A stretch of 64,000 nucleotides of DNA from Lacihabitans sp. CS3-21 (GCF_024343675.1 NZ_RJUD01000097.1:124001-188000), one strand, 5' to 3'. Numbered from the stretch's first letter, positions 53,403 to 62,650 are shown. Notes: generated by a model from the sequence alone, not told the origin. Program-made: numbers and translations.

Positions 53403-53420
53403 TTTTTTAGATCTAAAAAA
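53403..53420. repeat. 18-bp perfect palindrome
   Basis: TTTTTTAGATCTAAAAAA, centred on TAGATCTA, in the gap between the DUF2892 gene (start 53356) and the lipoprotein gene (start 53523). It has no loop, so a protein-binding site is more plausible than a terminator; chance in AT-rich DNA is possible. Confidence 0.35.
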
Positions 53421-53522
53421 TGCTAAAGTATTGTTAATTACGCTCATTTTTTTGAAAATTTGAGGCTTAGATATTAAAATTGCCAAGTATTTATACAAAA
53501 TAAACCAAACTAATTAATAAAA

Positions 53523-54665
53523 ATGAAAGCCATGAAATTAATTGTATTACTGTTTCCTGTGGTAATGCTTTCTTGTTCTAAATCAGGAAAAAAAGCCTTG
53601 GAGTCAGGTGAATATTATCAAGCTGCTCTGCAATCCATCGAAAAACTGAGAAAAGACAGTGACAACGATAAATCACTGGAAGTACTACCCAACGCTTATA
53701 AACTGGCTCAGGAAGATCTATTAAGGGATATTTCAAGAGCAAAAATGGCCAACCAACAGTTTAAATATGAAAGGGTAGTAGATGATTATGCCAAATTAAA
53801 TGAACTGCACGATAGAATAGAGAAATGTAATGCGTGCAGGAAAATCGTTTCGCCGGATTCATACTTTAGAGAATATGAAGATGCTGTAGAGATGGCGGCT
53901 TCGGAAAGATATGAATATGCTGATGCATTGCTTCGTAGAGGAACGATTGAGTCCGGTAGAACGGCTTTTGAGAGCTTCAACGAGCTAATAAGGTATGCTC
54001 CGAATTATAAAGATGTTAATGCAAAAGCTGAAGAGGCTTTGTTTTTAGGGTCGTATCACGTAGTGGTTGAACAGCCAGGGATAAACTCAAAAATGTATCA
54101 GTATAGCAATGATTTTTTTAGAGGAAAAATTGATGAATTTCTTCAGACCAATCGTAGATTGAACAAGTTTATTAGGTTCTATCAGCCAGCCGAAGCAAAG
54201 CAGCTCAAATTAAATCCTGATCATGTTGTTAGATTGGAGTTTATAGAGTTTGTAGTAGGAGAGACCAACCTCAAATCTGAAAAAGTAAATGTAACGAGCA
54301 ATGATAGCGTTAAGACTGGAAGTGCTAAAATAGACGGCAAGAATGTAGATGTATACGGTCTGGTAAATGCTACCGTAACAAGATTTCATAAATCTGTAAG
54401 GTCAAGAGGACTTTTGTCGATGGAGATTTATGACTATAAATCTAAAAAAGTTTTACTTAGAGATGAATTACCGGGGGAATTTATTTGGGATAACAAATGG
54501 GCGTCATTTAATGGAGACGAAAGGGCACTTTCTAAAATAGACCTCGAAGCGGTAAAGTTTAAAGAGCAAATGCCTCCTCCTCCTCAGCAGATGTTTATAG
54601 AGTTTTGCAAACCTATATACGACCAATTCTCTTCTAGAATTAAAAGATTTTATGATAAATATTAA
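53523..54665 (+). CDS. Conserved lipoprotein of unknown function
   Basis: The 380-residue protein is a lipoprotein (MKAMKLIVLLFPVVMLSC, Cys18). It begins with a helical, TPR-like region (residues 22-180, including ALESGEYYQAALQSIEKLRK and RAKMANQQFKYERVVDDYAK) with a CNAC pair near residue 100, then a mixed region with VRLEFIEFVVGETNLKSEKV and VNATVTRFHKSVRSRGLLSM, and ends with a Pro-rich patch (MPPPPQQMF) before a helix. I do not recognise a defined family; similar lipoproteins are widespread in Bacteroidota. It is monocistronic and its terminator is shared with accC. A role in envelope assembly is only a guess. Confidence 0.8.
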   Translation: MKAMKLIVLLFPVVMLSCSKSGKKALESGEYYQAALQSIEKLRKDSDNDKSLEVLPNAYKLAQEDLLRDISRAKMANQQFKYERVVDDYAKLNELHDRIEKCNACRKIVSPDSYFREYEDAVEMAASERYEYADALLRRGTIESGRTAFESFNELIRYAPNYKDVNAKAEEALFLGSYHVVVEQPGINSKMYQYSNDFFRGKIDEFLQTNRRLNKFIRFYQPAEAKQLKLNPDHVVRLEFIEFVVGETNLKSEKVNVTSNDSVKTGSAKIDGKNVDVYGLVNATVTRFHKSVRSRGLLSMEIYDYKSKKVLLRDELPGEFIWDNKWASFNGDERALSKIDLEAVKFKEQMPPPPQQMFIEFCKPIYDQFSSRIKRFYDKY

Positions 54666-54698
54666 AAAAAAGGTCGAGATTGCTCTCGACCTTTTTTT
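54664..54698. terminator. Bidirectional terminator between the lipoprotein gene and accC
   Basis: Stem AGGTCGAGA / TCTCGACCT (9 pairs) around TTGC, flanked by A-run and T-run, so it works for both convergent genes; it overlaps the accC stop. Confidence 0.9.
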
Positions 54699-56040
54699 AT
54701 AAGTCATCAAAATTGAATGTCTCCAAAAATGAAGTATTGAAATTACCCGACTTAAATTGTTCATCATCCATAAGCTTCAAGTGAAACGGAATGGTGGTTT
54801 TTACGCCGTCAATAAAGAATTCTTGTAAAGCTCTCTTCATCCTTACTATTACTTCTTCTCTACTTCTTGCCGTAACAATAAGCTTAGCAATCATAGAGTC
54901 ATAATTTGGAGGAATGGTGTAACCTGCATATACGTGTGAGTCAACTCTTACACCGTGACCACCTGGTAAATTTATTTGCTTGATTTTACCCGGGCTAGGT
55001 CTGAAGTTTTGTGTTGGGTCTTCGGCGTTGATTCTGCATTCCATAGAATACATTTTCGGGAAATAATTGATGCCCGAAATCGGAACTCCAGCCGCAACTT
55101 TTATTTGTTCTTTGATAAGGTCAAAATCTGTAACTTCCTCTGTAATAGGGTGTTCTACCTGAATTCTTGTGTTCATTTCCATGAAATAAAACTTTCCATA
55201 TTTATCAACAAGAAATTCGACTGTTCCAGCACCTTCATATTTTATTGCAGTGGCCCCAGCAATAGCCGCTTTTCCCATTTGTTCTCTAAGTTCATCAGAG
55301 ACCACAGGCGAAGGGGTTTCTTCCACCAACTTTTGATGCCTTCTTTGAATAGAACAGTCCCTTTCTGAAAGGTGACATACCTTTCCAAATTGATCTCCAA
55401 CTACTTGTATTTCAATGTGTCTTGGCTCTTCAATATATTTTTCTAGATAAAGGCCATCGTTTCCGAAAGCAGCACCAGATTCCATTTTGGCATCATCCCA
55501 GTTTTTTTGAAATTCATCAGAGCTACGAATAATTCTCATGCCTCTTCCTCCACCACCTGCGGTAGCTTTTACGATCACAGGATAGCCCATTTCTTCAGCA
55601 AGTTTAATTCCTTGCTCTATGGAATCCAAAAGGCCTTCAGAACCCGGAATGACAGGGACACCTGCTTTTTTCATCGTTTCTTTTGCTGTGGCCTTATCTC
55701 CCATTTGGTTGATTTGTTCAGCAGTTGCACCGATAAATTTTATCTTGTAATCTTCACAAATTCTAGAGAATTCAGCGTTTTCTGAAAGGAACCCATAACC
55801 AGGGTGTATGGCGTCGGCATTGGTTATTTCTGCAGCAGAAATAATACTGGGAATATTGAGGTAAGATTGCTTGCTTGGAGGTGGTCCAATACAAACAGCT
55901 TCGTCAGCAAACCGCACATGAAGACTTTCTTTGTCGGCTGTTGAATATACAGCAACTGTCTTTATGCCCATTTCCTTACATGTACGAATTATACGTAGAG
56001 CTATTTCGCCTCTATTGGCAATTAATATTTTTTTAAACAT
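54697..56040 (-). CDS. accC: Acetyl-CoA carboxylase, biotin carboxylase subunit
   Basis: The start is the ATG at 56040 ([20 protein letters not shown]), the normal AccC N-terminus; a TTG at 56070 adds ten spurious residues. The 447-residue enzyme has the ATP-grasp domain with [10 protein letters not shown] and [14 protein letters not shown], the catalytic [20 protein letters not shown], and the closing biotin-carboxylase C-terminal domain ([18 protein letters not shown]). It carboxylates the biotin on AccB with ATP and bicarbonate for malonyl-CoA synthesis. It follows accB by 26 bases on the same strand. All active-site residues are present. accA and accD are not in the window. Confidence 0.98.
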   Translation of the reverse strand: MFKKILIANRGEIALRIIRTCKEMGIKTVAVYSTADKESLHVRFADEAVCIGPPPSKQSYLNIPSIISAAEITNADAIHPGYGFLSENAEFSRICEDYKIKFIGATAEQINQMGDKATAKETMKKAGVPVIPGSEGLLDSIEQGIKLAEEMGYPVIVKATAGGGGRGMRIIRSSDEFQKNWDDAKMESGAAFGNDGLYLEKYIEEPRHIEIQVVGDQFGKVCHLSERDCSIQRRHQKLVEETPSPVVSDELREQMGKAAIAGATAIKYEGAGTVEFLVDKYGKFYFMEMNTRIQVEHPITEEVTDFDLIKEQIKVAAGVPISGINYFPKMYSMECRINAEDPTQNFRPSPGKIKQINLPGGHGVRVDSHVYAGYTIPPNYDSMIAKLIVTARSREEVIVRMKRALQEFFIDGVKTTIPFHLKLMDDEQFKSGNFNTSFLETFNFDDL

Positions 56041-56066
56041 AGCTTTTGGTTTTAAAATGTATGGAC

Positions 56067-56540
56067 TCAAGATGGGTCAACCAAGAAAAGTGGTTGGTCA
56101 TACTCAACAGGCGTAGAATCGTCTACCAATATTTTTACGATTTTTCCAGAAATCTCAGATTCAATTTCATTGAAAAGCTTCATAGCTTCTAATATGCAAA
56201 TTACTTTTCCAGAAGTTACTTCGTCACCAATCTCTACAAAGTTTGGTTTGCCAGGTCCAGCAGATCTGTAAAAAGTACCTATCATTGGAGCTTTGATTTC
56301 AACCAAATGGCTTGATGCTTCTACAGCAACTGCTGGAGCAGCTAATTCTCTTACAGGAGCAGGAGCACTATCTTGTGCGTGACTCACAACTGATTCAATT
56401 ACCGGTGCAGATACATAATGGACAGGACTGCCTCCGTTTCTTTTTATCTGTAACTTAAGTTCAGATGTCTCAATGTTTACTTCGCTTAGATCAGATTTCG
56501 AAATGAAATCTATAAGTTTTTGAATTTCTCTAGTATCCAT
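56067..56540 (-). CDS. accB: Biotin carboxyl carrier protein of acetyl-CoA carboxylase
   Basis: The 157-residue protein has a helical N-terminus ([20 protein letters not shown]), a flexible Ala/Pro/Val-rich linker (about 55-77) and a C-terminal biotinyl domain with the biotin lysine, Lys121, in [15 protein letters not shown] and the thumb-like [14 protein letters not shown]. It carries biotin between AccC and the transcarboxylase. It starts a two-gene unit with accC; a TACATTTG box lies 27 bases upstream. Confidence 0.97.
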   Translation of the reverse strand: MDTREIQKLIDFISKSDLSEVNIETSELKLQIKRNGGSPVHYVSAPVIESVVSHAQDSAPAPVRELAAPAVAVEASSHLVEIKAPMIGTFYRSAGPGKPNFVEIGDEVTSGKVICILEAMKLFNEIESEISGKIVKILVDDSTPVEYDQPLFLVDPS

Positions 56541-56566
56541 AATTTTAAGGTAATGAGGTTATATTG

Positions 56567-56574
56567 CAAATGTA
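56567..56574 (-). promoter_or_regulatory. Candidate -7 box of accBC
   Basis: Minus-strand TACATTTG (56574-56567) matches TAnnTTTG, 27 bases before the accB start, in the 65-base gap after efp. No TTG at the expected upstream spacing. Confidence 0.45.
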
Positions 56575-56605
56575 GCAATAATCGAAACCATTAATTAATA
56601 TTTTA

Positions 56606-57175
56606 TTATTTCTCTTTTACTCGTGAATCATACTCGTAAGTAGAAGTATTCACTTTGATAAGCTCATCGTTGTTGATAAATAAAGGTACTTTGATAGTTG
56701 CACCAGTTTCAACGGTTGCAGGCTTACTTGCATTGGTTGCGGTATCGCCTTTTATTCCTGGCTCGGTGTAAGTAATTCTTAGTTCTACATAAGAAGGCAT
56801 TTCAACAGAAAGCGGAGTTTCAGTTTCTGAATGAACTAAAATATCTACATTCGAACCTTCCTTCATTAAATCTGCCATAGGTACCATAGCATCACCTAAT
56901 GAAATTTGCTCAAATGAATCGTTATCCATGAAATTATAGCCAACCTCATCTTTGTATAAAAACTGATAGGGTCTTTTTTCAATTCTTGCCGTTGTAACTT
57001 TCTCACCCGCTGTAAAAGTATTGTCTAATACTCTTCCAGTTTTAATGTTTTTGAGTTTAGTCCTTACAAATGCACCACCTTTTCCTGGTTTAACATGTTG
57101 AAAATCAACGATAATAAACAAGTCGTTGTTCCATTCCAAACACAAACCATTTCTAAAATCTGCTGTAGTTGCCAT
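56606..57175 (-). CDS. efp: Elongation factor P
   Basis: The 189-residue protein has the three EF-P beta domains, with the tip loop HVKPGKGGAFVRTKLKNIKT containing the modifiable Lys32, then KRPYQFLYKDEVGYNFMDND and the closing S1/OB region (GIKGDTATNASKPATVETGA). It relieves ribosomes stalled at poly-proline. The residue at the tip is Lys, but no epmA/epmB modification genes are in the window. It begins 2 bases after the stop of the barrel-protein gene and closes the DUF177-rpmF-plsX-fabH run. Confidence 0.97.
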   Translation of the reverse strand: MATTADFRNGLCLEWNNDLFIIVDFQHVKPGKGGAFVRTKLKNIKTGRVLDNTFTAGEKVTTARIEKRPYQFLYKDEVGYNFMDNDSFEQISLGDAMVPMADLMKEGSNVDILVHSETETPLSVEMPSYVELRITYTEPGIKGDTATNASKPATVETGATIKVPLFINNDELIKVNTSTYEYDSRVKEK

Positions 57176-57177
57176 TA

Positions 57178-57801
57178 TTATTTTTCTATATTTGTTCTAA
57201 TACTTATAAAAACTGAATTGTCAGTTATTTTAGAAAACCCTATTTTTTTTGAATTTTCATAAAAATTAAAAACCTCATTTCCCCTGTTAAATCCTGCTTT
57301 TAATGAAAATGAATCACTTATGGTATACACCAAGTAAAAAGTGGAGTTAAGGTTGTTTTTGTTCGAAAAAACATGACTAAAGACATTTGTCCTGATTTCG
57401 TAATTTTGAGAAGTTTGAATTTTTGTTGAATCAAAACTTTTAGCAAAATTAAAATTAACTATTTCTTGTATCAATCCCAAACCAATATTCTTATAATAAA
57501 TTTCAGCTCCTATGGGCATATTGATATTAGAAGTAAATAAATTCTTTTTGATATCAAGAGCAGTTTTTCCTGGCCAAATTCCCGATTTTGTAAACTTGCC
57601 AGCATACTGAGCTGCAACCAAAAACCGAAAAGGTAAAGTCCTGTTTATTTGGACCATCTCCCCAACAGAAACTGAATAAGTGTTTACACGATTAGAAAGT
57701 GTTGAAGAAAAATTCACAGTGTTGAAAGTTCTAATTTCTTGACAAAATCCGTAATTAGTAATAAAAAGGATTAAAGCGATTAAAACTATATTCAGTTTCA
57801 T
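57178..57801 (-). CDS. Putative outer-membrane beta-barrel protein of unknown function
   Basis: The 207-residue product has a signal peptide (MKLNIVLIALILFITNYGFC, cut near Q) and then alternating polar/aromatic stretches with a Phe/Tyr-rich composition (FNFYENSKKIGFSKITDN, STFYLVYTISDSFSLKAGF) typical of small outer-membrane barrels. I recognise no family. It sits between fabH (4 bases after its stop) and efp (2 bases before its start), so it is certainly co-transcribed, an unusual insertion in an otherwise conserved housekeeping run. Its role there is unknown. Confidence 0.72.
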   Translation of the reverse strand: MKLNIVLIALILFITNYGFCQEIRTFNTVNFSSTLSNRVNTYSVSVGEMVQINRTLPFRFLVAAQYAGKFTKSGIWPGKTALDIKKNLFTSNINMPIGAEIYYKNIGLGLIQEIVNFNFAKSFDSTKIQTSQNYEIRTNVFSHVFSNKNNLNSTFYLVYTISDSFSLKAGFNRGNEVFNFYENSKKIGFSKITDNSVFISIRTNIEK

Positions 57802-57805
57802 ACTA

Positions 57806-58792
57806 TCAAATTGCCCACTTTACATAAACAGATCCCCAGGTAAATCCGCCACCAAATGCGGCTAAAATCAAATTGTCTCCTTTACTTATTTGATCTTGAT
57901 AGTCAAACAAACAAAGTGGAATGGTAGCAGCAGTTGTATTTCCATATTTTTGTATGTTCACCATGATTTTATCTTCCCCAACGCCCATTCTGTTAGCTGT
58001 AGCATCTATGATTCTCTTATTGGCCTGATGCGGTACAAGCCATCGAATATCATCGCTGGTGAGATTGTTTTTGTCCATTATGGCTGCCGCAACGTCTGCC
58101 ATATTGGTTACTGCGAATTTAAATACAGATGGACCTTCTTGGTGAATATAGTGGTAGTGTTTGTCGATTGTTTCATGCGAAGCTGGGTATTTGCTACCGC
58201 CACCTTTCATGATGAGATGATTTTCTCCGGTACCGTCCGAATGAAGCATAAAGTCAATTATTCCCTCATTTTCGGTAGTTGGTTCAAGCAAAACTGCTCC
58301 AGCACCGTCGCCAAAAAGAACGCAGGTTGTACGATCTGTATAATCTATGATAGACGACATTTTGTCGGCTCCAACCACGATTACTTTTTTGAATCTTCCA
58401 GATTCTATAAACTGTGCACCCGTTACTAAAGCGTAAATAAAACCTGAACAGGCTGCAAGAATATCAAAACTACAAATACTCGGAATTCCAACTTGTGTAC
58501 ATACCAAATTGGCAGTAGATGGAAACATATAATCGGGCGTTACTGTTGCCACAATCACTAAGTCTATGTCTTTTGGGTCTGTATTGGTTTTTTCTAGTAA
58601 ACCTTTAACAGCCTCGGCAGCCATTACAGAAGTACCCTTTCCTTCACCTTTGAGTATCCTTCTTTCTTTAATGCCAGTTCGAGAAGTTATCCACTCATCA
58701 TTGGTTTCAACTATTTTCTCTAAATCGGCATTGGTAACGACATCCTCAGGTACATACCCGTGAATGCCAGTAATGGCGGCTTTTAAATTCAT
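57806..58792 (-). CDS. fabH: Beta-ketoacyl-ACP synthase III
   Basis: The 328-residue enzyme shows the FabH triad: Cys115 in [14 protein letters not shown], His255 in [11 protein letters not shown] and Asn285 in [11 protein letters not shown], with the N-terminal [18 protein letters not shown]. It starts fatty acid chains by condensing acetyl- (or branched) CoA with malonyl-ACP. It lies 33 bases after plsX and precedes the barrel-protein gene by 4 bases. The residue set is complete. Confidence 0.98.
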   Translation of the reverse strand: MNLKAAITGIHGYVPEDVVTNADLEKIVETNDEWITSRTGIKERRILKGEGKGTSVMAAEAVKGLLEKTNTDPKDIDLVIVATVTPDYMFPSTANLVCTQVGIPSICSFDILAACSGFIYALVTGAQFIESGRFKKVIVVGADKMSSIIDYTDRTTCVLFGDGAGAVLLEPTTENEGIIDFMLHSDGTGENHLIMKGGGSKYPASHETIDKHYHYIHQEGPSVFKFAVTNMADVAAAIMDKNNLTSDDIRWLVPHQANKRIIDATANRMGVGEDKIMVNIQKYGNTTAATIPLCLFDYQDQISKGDNLILAAFGGGFTWGSVYVKWAI

Positions 58793-58825
58793 AGGCTTAA
58801 TTTCTTAAATAGTTAATTCTAAATA

Positions 58826-59767
58826 TTATAAAAATACTTCCTTTATTTTGTCTACTACATTGGATTCAATTTGTCTTTGAGCCAACAATATCATGTTTTT
58901 AATAGCCAATGGAGTAGAAATTCCATGACCAACTATTACATTGCCGTTTACGCCAATAATTGGGCTACCACCTGCAACTTCATAGTTCATTCTGTTAATC
59001 AATTGGTCATCGATACCTTGAGTGGCTGCGTATTCGTATAGAGATTCCCCCATTTTGAACATAACGTTACCCGTAAAACCATCAGTAACGATTACATCGG
59101 CTTTTCCGTCGAATAGGTCGCGTCCTTCTACATTTCCAATGAAATTGACTTTCTTGTTGTTTTTGAGAAGTTGATAAGCAGCTTGAGCTACCGTATTTCC
59201 TTTTTCCTCTTCTTCTCCAATATTCAAAAGACCTACTTTGGGGTTTTCAATATTTAGAGCAAATTTGGCATAAAGACTACCTAATTCTGCAAACTGCATC
59301 AGAACCTCTGGTTTGCAATCTGCATTGGCTCCAATGTCTAGCATTAGACTGTAGTTGCCATTTTTAAGAGGGAAATAACCTGCTATGGGCGGCCTTTGGA
59401 GGTTACCGATTGTACGAAGGGTAAATAAGGAACCAACCATCATTGCACCAGTATTACCAGCACTACAGAAAGCTGATACTTGTCCTTCTTTTAAAAGTTT
59501 AAACCCAACTCCGATAGAAGAATTGGGTTTTTGACTAAATGCTCTTGTAGGATGTTCGTGCATTTCGATGACATCATTGCAGAAAATCATCTCCACAGCA
59601 CCTTTTCTATACTCGAGGTCATGTAAAACCTCCAGCATGGCATCTTGTTTTCCGATTAAAACAATTTGATAGTTTTCGGGCAATTCAGAAGCCGCCATAA
59701 TAGCACCTTCAATTACTGCCTTGGGAGCAAAATCTCCTCCCATTGCGTCAACTGCAATTTTCTTCAT
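58826..59767 (-). CDS. plsX: Phosphate acyltransferase PlsX
   Basis: The 313-residue protein matches PlsX: MKKIAVDAMGGDFAPKAVIE, SAFCSAGNTGAMMVGSLFTL, MLDIGANADCKPEVLMQFAE, GLLNIGEEEEKGN, FIGNVEGRDLFDGKADVIVT and GTPLAI-like GHGISTPLAIKN. It makes acyl-phosphate from acyl-ACP, the first committed step of phosphatidic acid synthesis via PlsY. It follows rpmF by 40 bases, the conserved rpmF-plsX-fabH order. Confidence 0.98.
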   Translation of the reverse strand: MKKIAVDAMGGDFAPKAVIEGAIMAASELPENYQIVLIGKQDAMLEVLHDLEYRKGAVEMIFCNDVIEMHEHPTRAFSQKPNSSIGVGFKLLKEGQVSAFCSAGNTGAMMVGSLFTLRTIGNLQRPPIAGYFPLKNGNYSLMLDIGANADCKPEVLMQFAELGSLYAKFALNIENPKVGLLNIGEEEEKGNTVAQAAYQLLKNNKKVNFIGNVEGRDLFDGKADVIVTDGFTGNVMFKMGESLYEYAATQGIDDQLINRMNYEVAGGSPIIGVNGNVIVGHGISTPLAIKNMILLAQRQIESNVVDKIKEVFL

Positions 59768-59807
59768 CGGTTAAAATTATTATGTTAGAAACTAAAAATA
59801 CTACGTA

Positions 59808-59993
59808 TTAGTTGTAATTTTCTACAACCAATTTTCCTTTGTAGTAAAGGTTTCCTTCGCTTACATGTGCATGATGACGAAGGTGAACTTCGCCTGTTGT
59901 AATGTCTACTGACAATTGTTTTGCTGACAATGCGTCATGAGTTCTACGTTTGTCTCTTCTTGTTTTCGAAATCTTCCGCTTTGGATGTGCCAT
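59808..59993 (-). CDS. rpmF: 50S ribosomal protein L32
   Basis: The 61-residue basic protein begins [20 protein letters not shown], the L32 signature, and lacks the zinc Cys pairs found in some relatives; the region usually holding them reads [12 protein letters not shown] instead, so this is a zinc-free form. It is encoded between DUF177 and plsX, 25 bases after the former, as in most bacteria. Confidence 0.97.
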   Translation of the reverse strand: MAHPKRKISKTRRDKRRTHDALSAKQLSVDITTGEVHLRHHAHVSEGNLYYKGKLVVENYN

Positions 59994-60018
59994 ATCTGTC
60001 TAAAAATTATTATTACTA

Positions 60019-60558
60019 TTATTCTTCTAAATTTTTCAAGTTCAAAAGTGCTGCCCATCTAGGGTCTGTACTTGTATCTGTTTCAGGTTTTTCAGCGTTG
60101 GGGTCAACATAAACTAATATCCCATCCTCATCTTCATCATCTTCAGTTCTAAACTTAGGATGCAAATTTTTCATTGGCACACTAAGTAAAATATAGTCTG
60201 AAATCAACTCGGCCACATTTATTTTAGGCGTTCCAAACGGAATCACTTCCATCTCATCGCTCATTTCTTGGGCAGTTTCGCCAAACTTATAAATGTGTGT
60301 TTCTTTTATTAAAAATTTCTCTGTAAACTCCTCTAAGCTTCTGTCGCAAATCAATCTTAGGTCTGCATCGATTTCGAAGTGTAATCTCAATAAAGTAGCG
60401 GTCTTTTCCAAGATCAAATATACCTTAAAATCTCCACCTTCTACAATGTCCTGATCGAAGTGCTCAAAAAAAGAATTTGAACCTTCAAATTGGTATTCAT
60501 AGTTTTTGTCTTCTAAACCATGAATGTTAATGTCAAAATCCGAAATTGCTTTGTTCAC
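60019..60558 (-). CDS. DUF177 (YceD-like) protein
   Basis: The 179-residue protein belongs to DUF177/YceD, which always precedes rpmF and is implicated in ribosome (23S rRNA) maturation. FKVYLILEKTATLLRLHFEI, LRLICDRSLEEFTE and the acidic C-terminal VDPNAEK-DPRWAALLNLKNL tail (LDPRWAAL type) are the family's features. The start is the GTG at 60558 (MNKAISDFDINIHGLED): a TTG at 60579 lies in the -7 promoter box (60577-60584). The long-known CxxC zinc motif of longer YceD proteins is absent, as in Bacteroidota members. It heads an operon with rpmF, plsX, fabH, the barrel protein and efp. Confidence 0.85.
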   Translation of the reverse strand: MNKAISDFDINIHGLEDKNYEYQFEGSNSFFEHFDQDIVEGGDFKVYLILEKTATLLRLHFEIDADLRLICDRSLEEFTEKFLIKETHIYKFGETAQEMSDEMEVIPFGTPKINVAELISDYILLSVPMKNLHPKFRTEDDEDEDGILVYVDPNAEKPETDTSTDPRWAALLNLKNLEE

Positions 60559-60576
60559 TTTTTTACAGAAAGGCTG

Positions 60577-60605
60577 CAAATTTACAGCCTTTTTTTCAGA
60601 ACAAA
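60577..60605 (-). promoter_or_regulatory. Promoter of the DUF177-rpmF-plsX-fabH operon
   Basis: Minus-strand TTTG (60605-60602), 17 bases, TAAATTTG (60584-60577). The second box lies in an inverted repeat AGGCTG/CAGCCT (60571-60590). Transcription would start near 60570 and the coding region at GTG 60558. Confidence 0.6.
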
Positions 60606-60704
60606 AAGTTTTGTTTGAATAAAATACTAGATACTCAATAATTTAAAAGAGTTTTTCCTGTTTTTCATGATTTATTCCTATTTTGCATCAAATAAAACAA
60701 GTGT

Positions 60705-61469
60705 ATGATTGTTTTTGACATAGGCAACACCGATACTGTAATTGGTTTTTTTGAGGGAGAAAAAATTATTAATAAGTTAAGAATTAGGTCTTTGAAAAAT
60801 GAGAATTCTATATATTTTGAGTATAGGATTTTGAACTTTATGTTGGAAAATAACATCGAAAAGAGAGACTTAAATACCGCCGTAATCAGCAGTGTAGTGC
60901 CCATTTTGACACCTTTTTTTGTGAATTTTTGTGAAAAATTCTTAATGCTCAAGCCCATAGTGGTAAGTCCGGCCAATTCCGATTTATTAATGGTAAATAT
61001 CGATATGCCCGAAGAGTTAGGTTCTGATTTATTTGTCAATGCCTTAGCTGCTTTTGACTTGGTTAAGTCAGACTGTTTGGTGGTTGATTTTGGTACAGCT
61101 TTGACATTTACAGTAGTAAGTCAAAAGGGTAGGATAGAAGGTGTTACCATACTTCCAGGTATTAAAACTGCCATTAAATCTTTGTTTTCTCAAACCTCAT
61201 TGTTGCCAGAAGTAAAGCTAGAAAAACCCGATTCTATAATAGGCAAAAACTCTATGCATGCTATTCAATCCGGTATAATTTACGGCTACGAAAGTATGGT
61301 TTTGGGTATTGTGAAAAAAATAAAAGAGGAAATTGGTAAACCCATGTTTGTCATAGGAACGGGTGGTCTATCTGCTGTTTTGAAAGATATTTCCGATGAG
61401 TTTGACAAAATAGACATGGATCTCACAATTAGAGGGCTGTATTTGTATGGAAAAAAGGCTCAGATATAA
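60705..61469 (+). CDS. coaX: Type III pantothenate kinase
   Basis: The 254-residue product starts MIVFDIGNTDTVIGFFEGEK, the CoaX phosphate-1 motif, and has VDFGTALTFTVV, GVTILPGIKTAIKSLF and a C-terminal IGTGGLSAVL. It phosphorylates pantothenate in coenzyme A synthesis and, unlike CoaA, is not feedback-inhibited by CoA. It is divergent from DUF177 and its last ten bases overlap the converging nadD gene. No clear promoter box is found in the 146-base divergent gap apart from that of DUF177. Confidence 0.95.
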   Translation: MIVFDIGNTDTVIGFFEGEKIINKLRIRSLKNENSIYFEYRILNFMLENNIEKRDLNTAVISSVVPILTPFFVNFCEKFLMLKPIVVSPANSDLLMVNIDMPEELGSDLFVNALAAFDLVKSDCLVVDFGTALTFTVVSQKGRIEGVTILPGIKTAIKSLFSQTSLLPEVKLEKPDSIIGKNSMHAIQSGIIYGYESMVLGIVKKIKEEIGKPMFVIGTGGLSAVLKDISDEFDKIDMDLTIRGLYLYGKKAQI

Positions 61470-62032
61470 AACTTTTTAAGTTTGATATAGGCCTCTACGG
61501 GATCTGTGACGAGGTATTTGATATTTTTGTGCTCTTGTAAACGTTTTCTGATATAGGTGGCCGAAATATCGAGTAAAGGAGCTTCTACGAATTTTATTGA
61601 ATTGTGATGACTATAATTATGCTGGGGTGTATTCGGCCTAGGATAAACGTATATTTTATAAAATTCTAGGATTTTTTCGAAGTTTTTCCAATTTTCAAAC
61701 TGTACCAAGTTATCTTCTCCCATGATCAAAACAAATTCATGTTCTGGGTATTTATCGGCCAAAACTGTCAGGGTATCAATGGTGTAGCTGGGTTTTGCAA
61801 GGCTAAATTCTATATCGCTAACTTTGAGTTTATGGTTGTCGGCTATGGCCCTTTCCACCATGGTGTAGCGGTCAAATTCATGTAATAGAGAGTTGTTTTT
61901 TTTGAAAGGATTTTGAGGGGATACGATGAACCAAACTTTTTCGAGGTCAGTGCTGGTTGCCATGGTATTGGCTATGATCAAATGACCAATGTGAATCGGG
62001 TTGAATGATCCAAAAAATAGTCCAATTTTCAT
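61460..62032 (-). CDS. nadD: Nicotinate-nucleotide adenylyltransferase
   Basis: The 190-residue enzyme has the nucleotidyltransferase motif GLFFGSFNPIHIGHLIIANT, with HIGH, then KVWFIVSPQNPFKK, and ISATYIRKRLQEHKNIKYLV (the SxTxxR motif) toward the C-terminus. It converts nicotinate mononucleotide to deamido-NAD. Its start overlaps the gmk stop by one base (TAATG), indicating coupled translation; its end converges with coaX. Confidence 0.96.
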   Translation of the reverse strand: MKIGLFFGSFNPIHIGHLIIANTMATSTDLEKVWFIVSPQNPFKKNNSLLHEFDRYTMVERAIADNHKLKVSDIEFSLAKPSYTIDTLTVLADKYPEHEFVLIMGEDNLVQFENWKNFEKILEFYKIYVYPRPNTPQHNYSHHNSIKFVEAPLLDISATYIRKRLQEHKNIKYLVTDPVEAYIKLKKFYI

Positions 62033-62637
62033 TAAATATAAACTGGTTTGTTTTCTAACGAAATGATGTCATTGCAAAAATCTTCATAGAGAACTTTGGT
62101 TTTTTGATAAGAAGTTTCCAAATCGTCATTGAGCAAAACTACGTCGAATTGGTCTTGAAAAGCCATTTCAAATTTTACCTTATAAAGTCTTTTAGATAGG
62201 CTTTCTTCAGTTTCTGTGCCTCTACCCACCAATCTTTTTTCAAGTTCTTCCATAGAGGGTACTTTTACGAAAATAGCTATCGCGGTATCTCCAAAGTACT
62301 CTTTTAGCTTTAGTCCACCTTTTACGTCTACATCAAAAATTACGTTTTTTCCCGAGTTCCAAAGTCTTTCAATTTCGGTTTTTAGGGTTCCGTAGTATCC
62401 TCCAGGGTAAACTTCTTCCCATTCTACAAACTCTTTATTTTTTATTTTTTCTTTAAATTCATCAATAGATAGAAAATAATAATCTTTTCCGTGAATTTCA
62501 TTTCTACCCCTTCTGTCTCGTGTGCAGGCTGAAATTGAAAACCCCAAGTTGTCGTGTGTATCTAGAAGATGTTTGACTAAAGTGGTCTTACCTGAGCCTG
62601 AAGGTGCACAAAATATTATTGCCTTGCCTTTTTTCAT
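62032..62637 (-). CDS. gmk: Guanylate kinase
   Basis: The 201-residue protein has the P-loop in [18 protein letters not shown] (Cys replaces the usual Gly/Ser before APSG), the GMP-binding [40 protein letters not shown] and [14 protein letters not shown]. It phosphorylates GMP to GDP. It is the first gene of gmk-nadD; the terminator at 62651-62678 separates it from the anti-sigma gene, though no strong promoter is seen in the short gap. Confidence 0.97.
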   Translation of the reverse strand: MKKGKAIIFCAPSGSGKTTLVKHLLDTHDNLGFSISACTRDRRGRNEIHGKDYYFLSIDEFKEKIKNKEFVEWEEVYPGGYYGTLKTEIERLWNSGKNVIFDVDVKGGLKLKEYFGDTAIAIFVKVPSMEELEKRLVGRGTETEESLSKRLYKVKFEMAFQDQFDVVLLNDDLETSYQKTKVLYEDFCNDIISLENKPVYI

Positions 62638-62650
62638 AATAAAATAAAAA

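Noticed and set aside
54976-55368. Antisense open frame across accC
   Set aside because: Complementary to conserved biotin carboxylase motifs; composition is typical of an antisense shadow.
60571-60590. Hairpin AGGCTG/CAGCCT followed by T, looked like a plus-strand terminator
   Set aside because: No plus-strand gene leads into it and its loop is the -7 promoter box of the DUF177 operon, so the symmetry is probably incidental.
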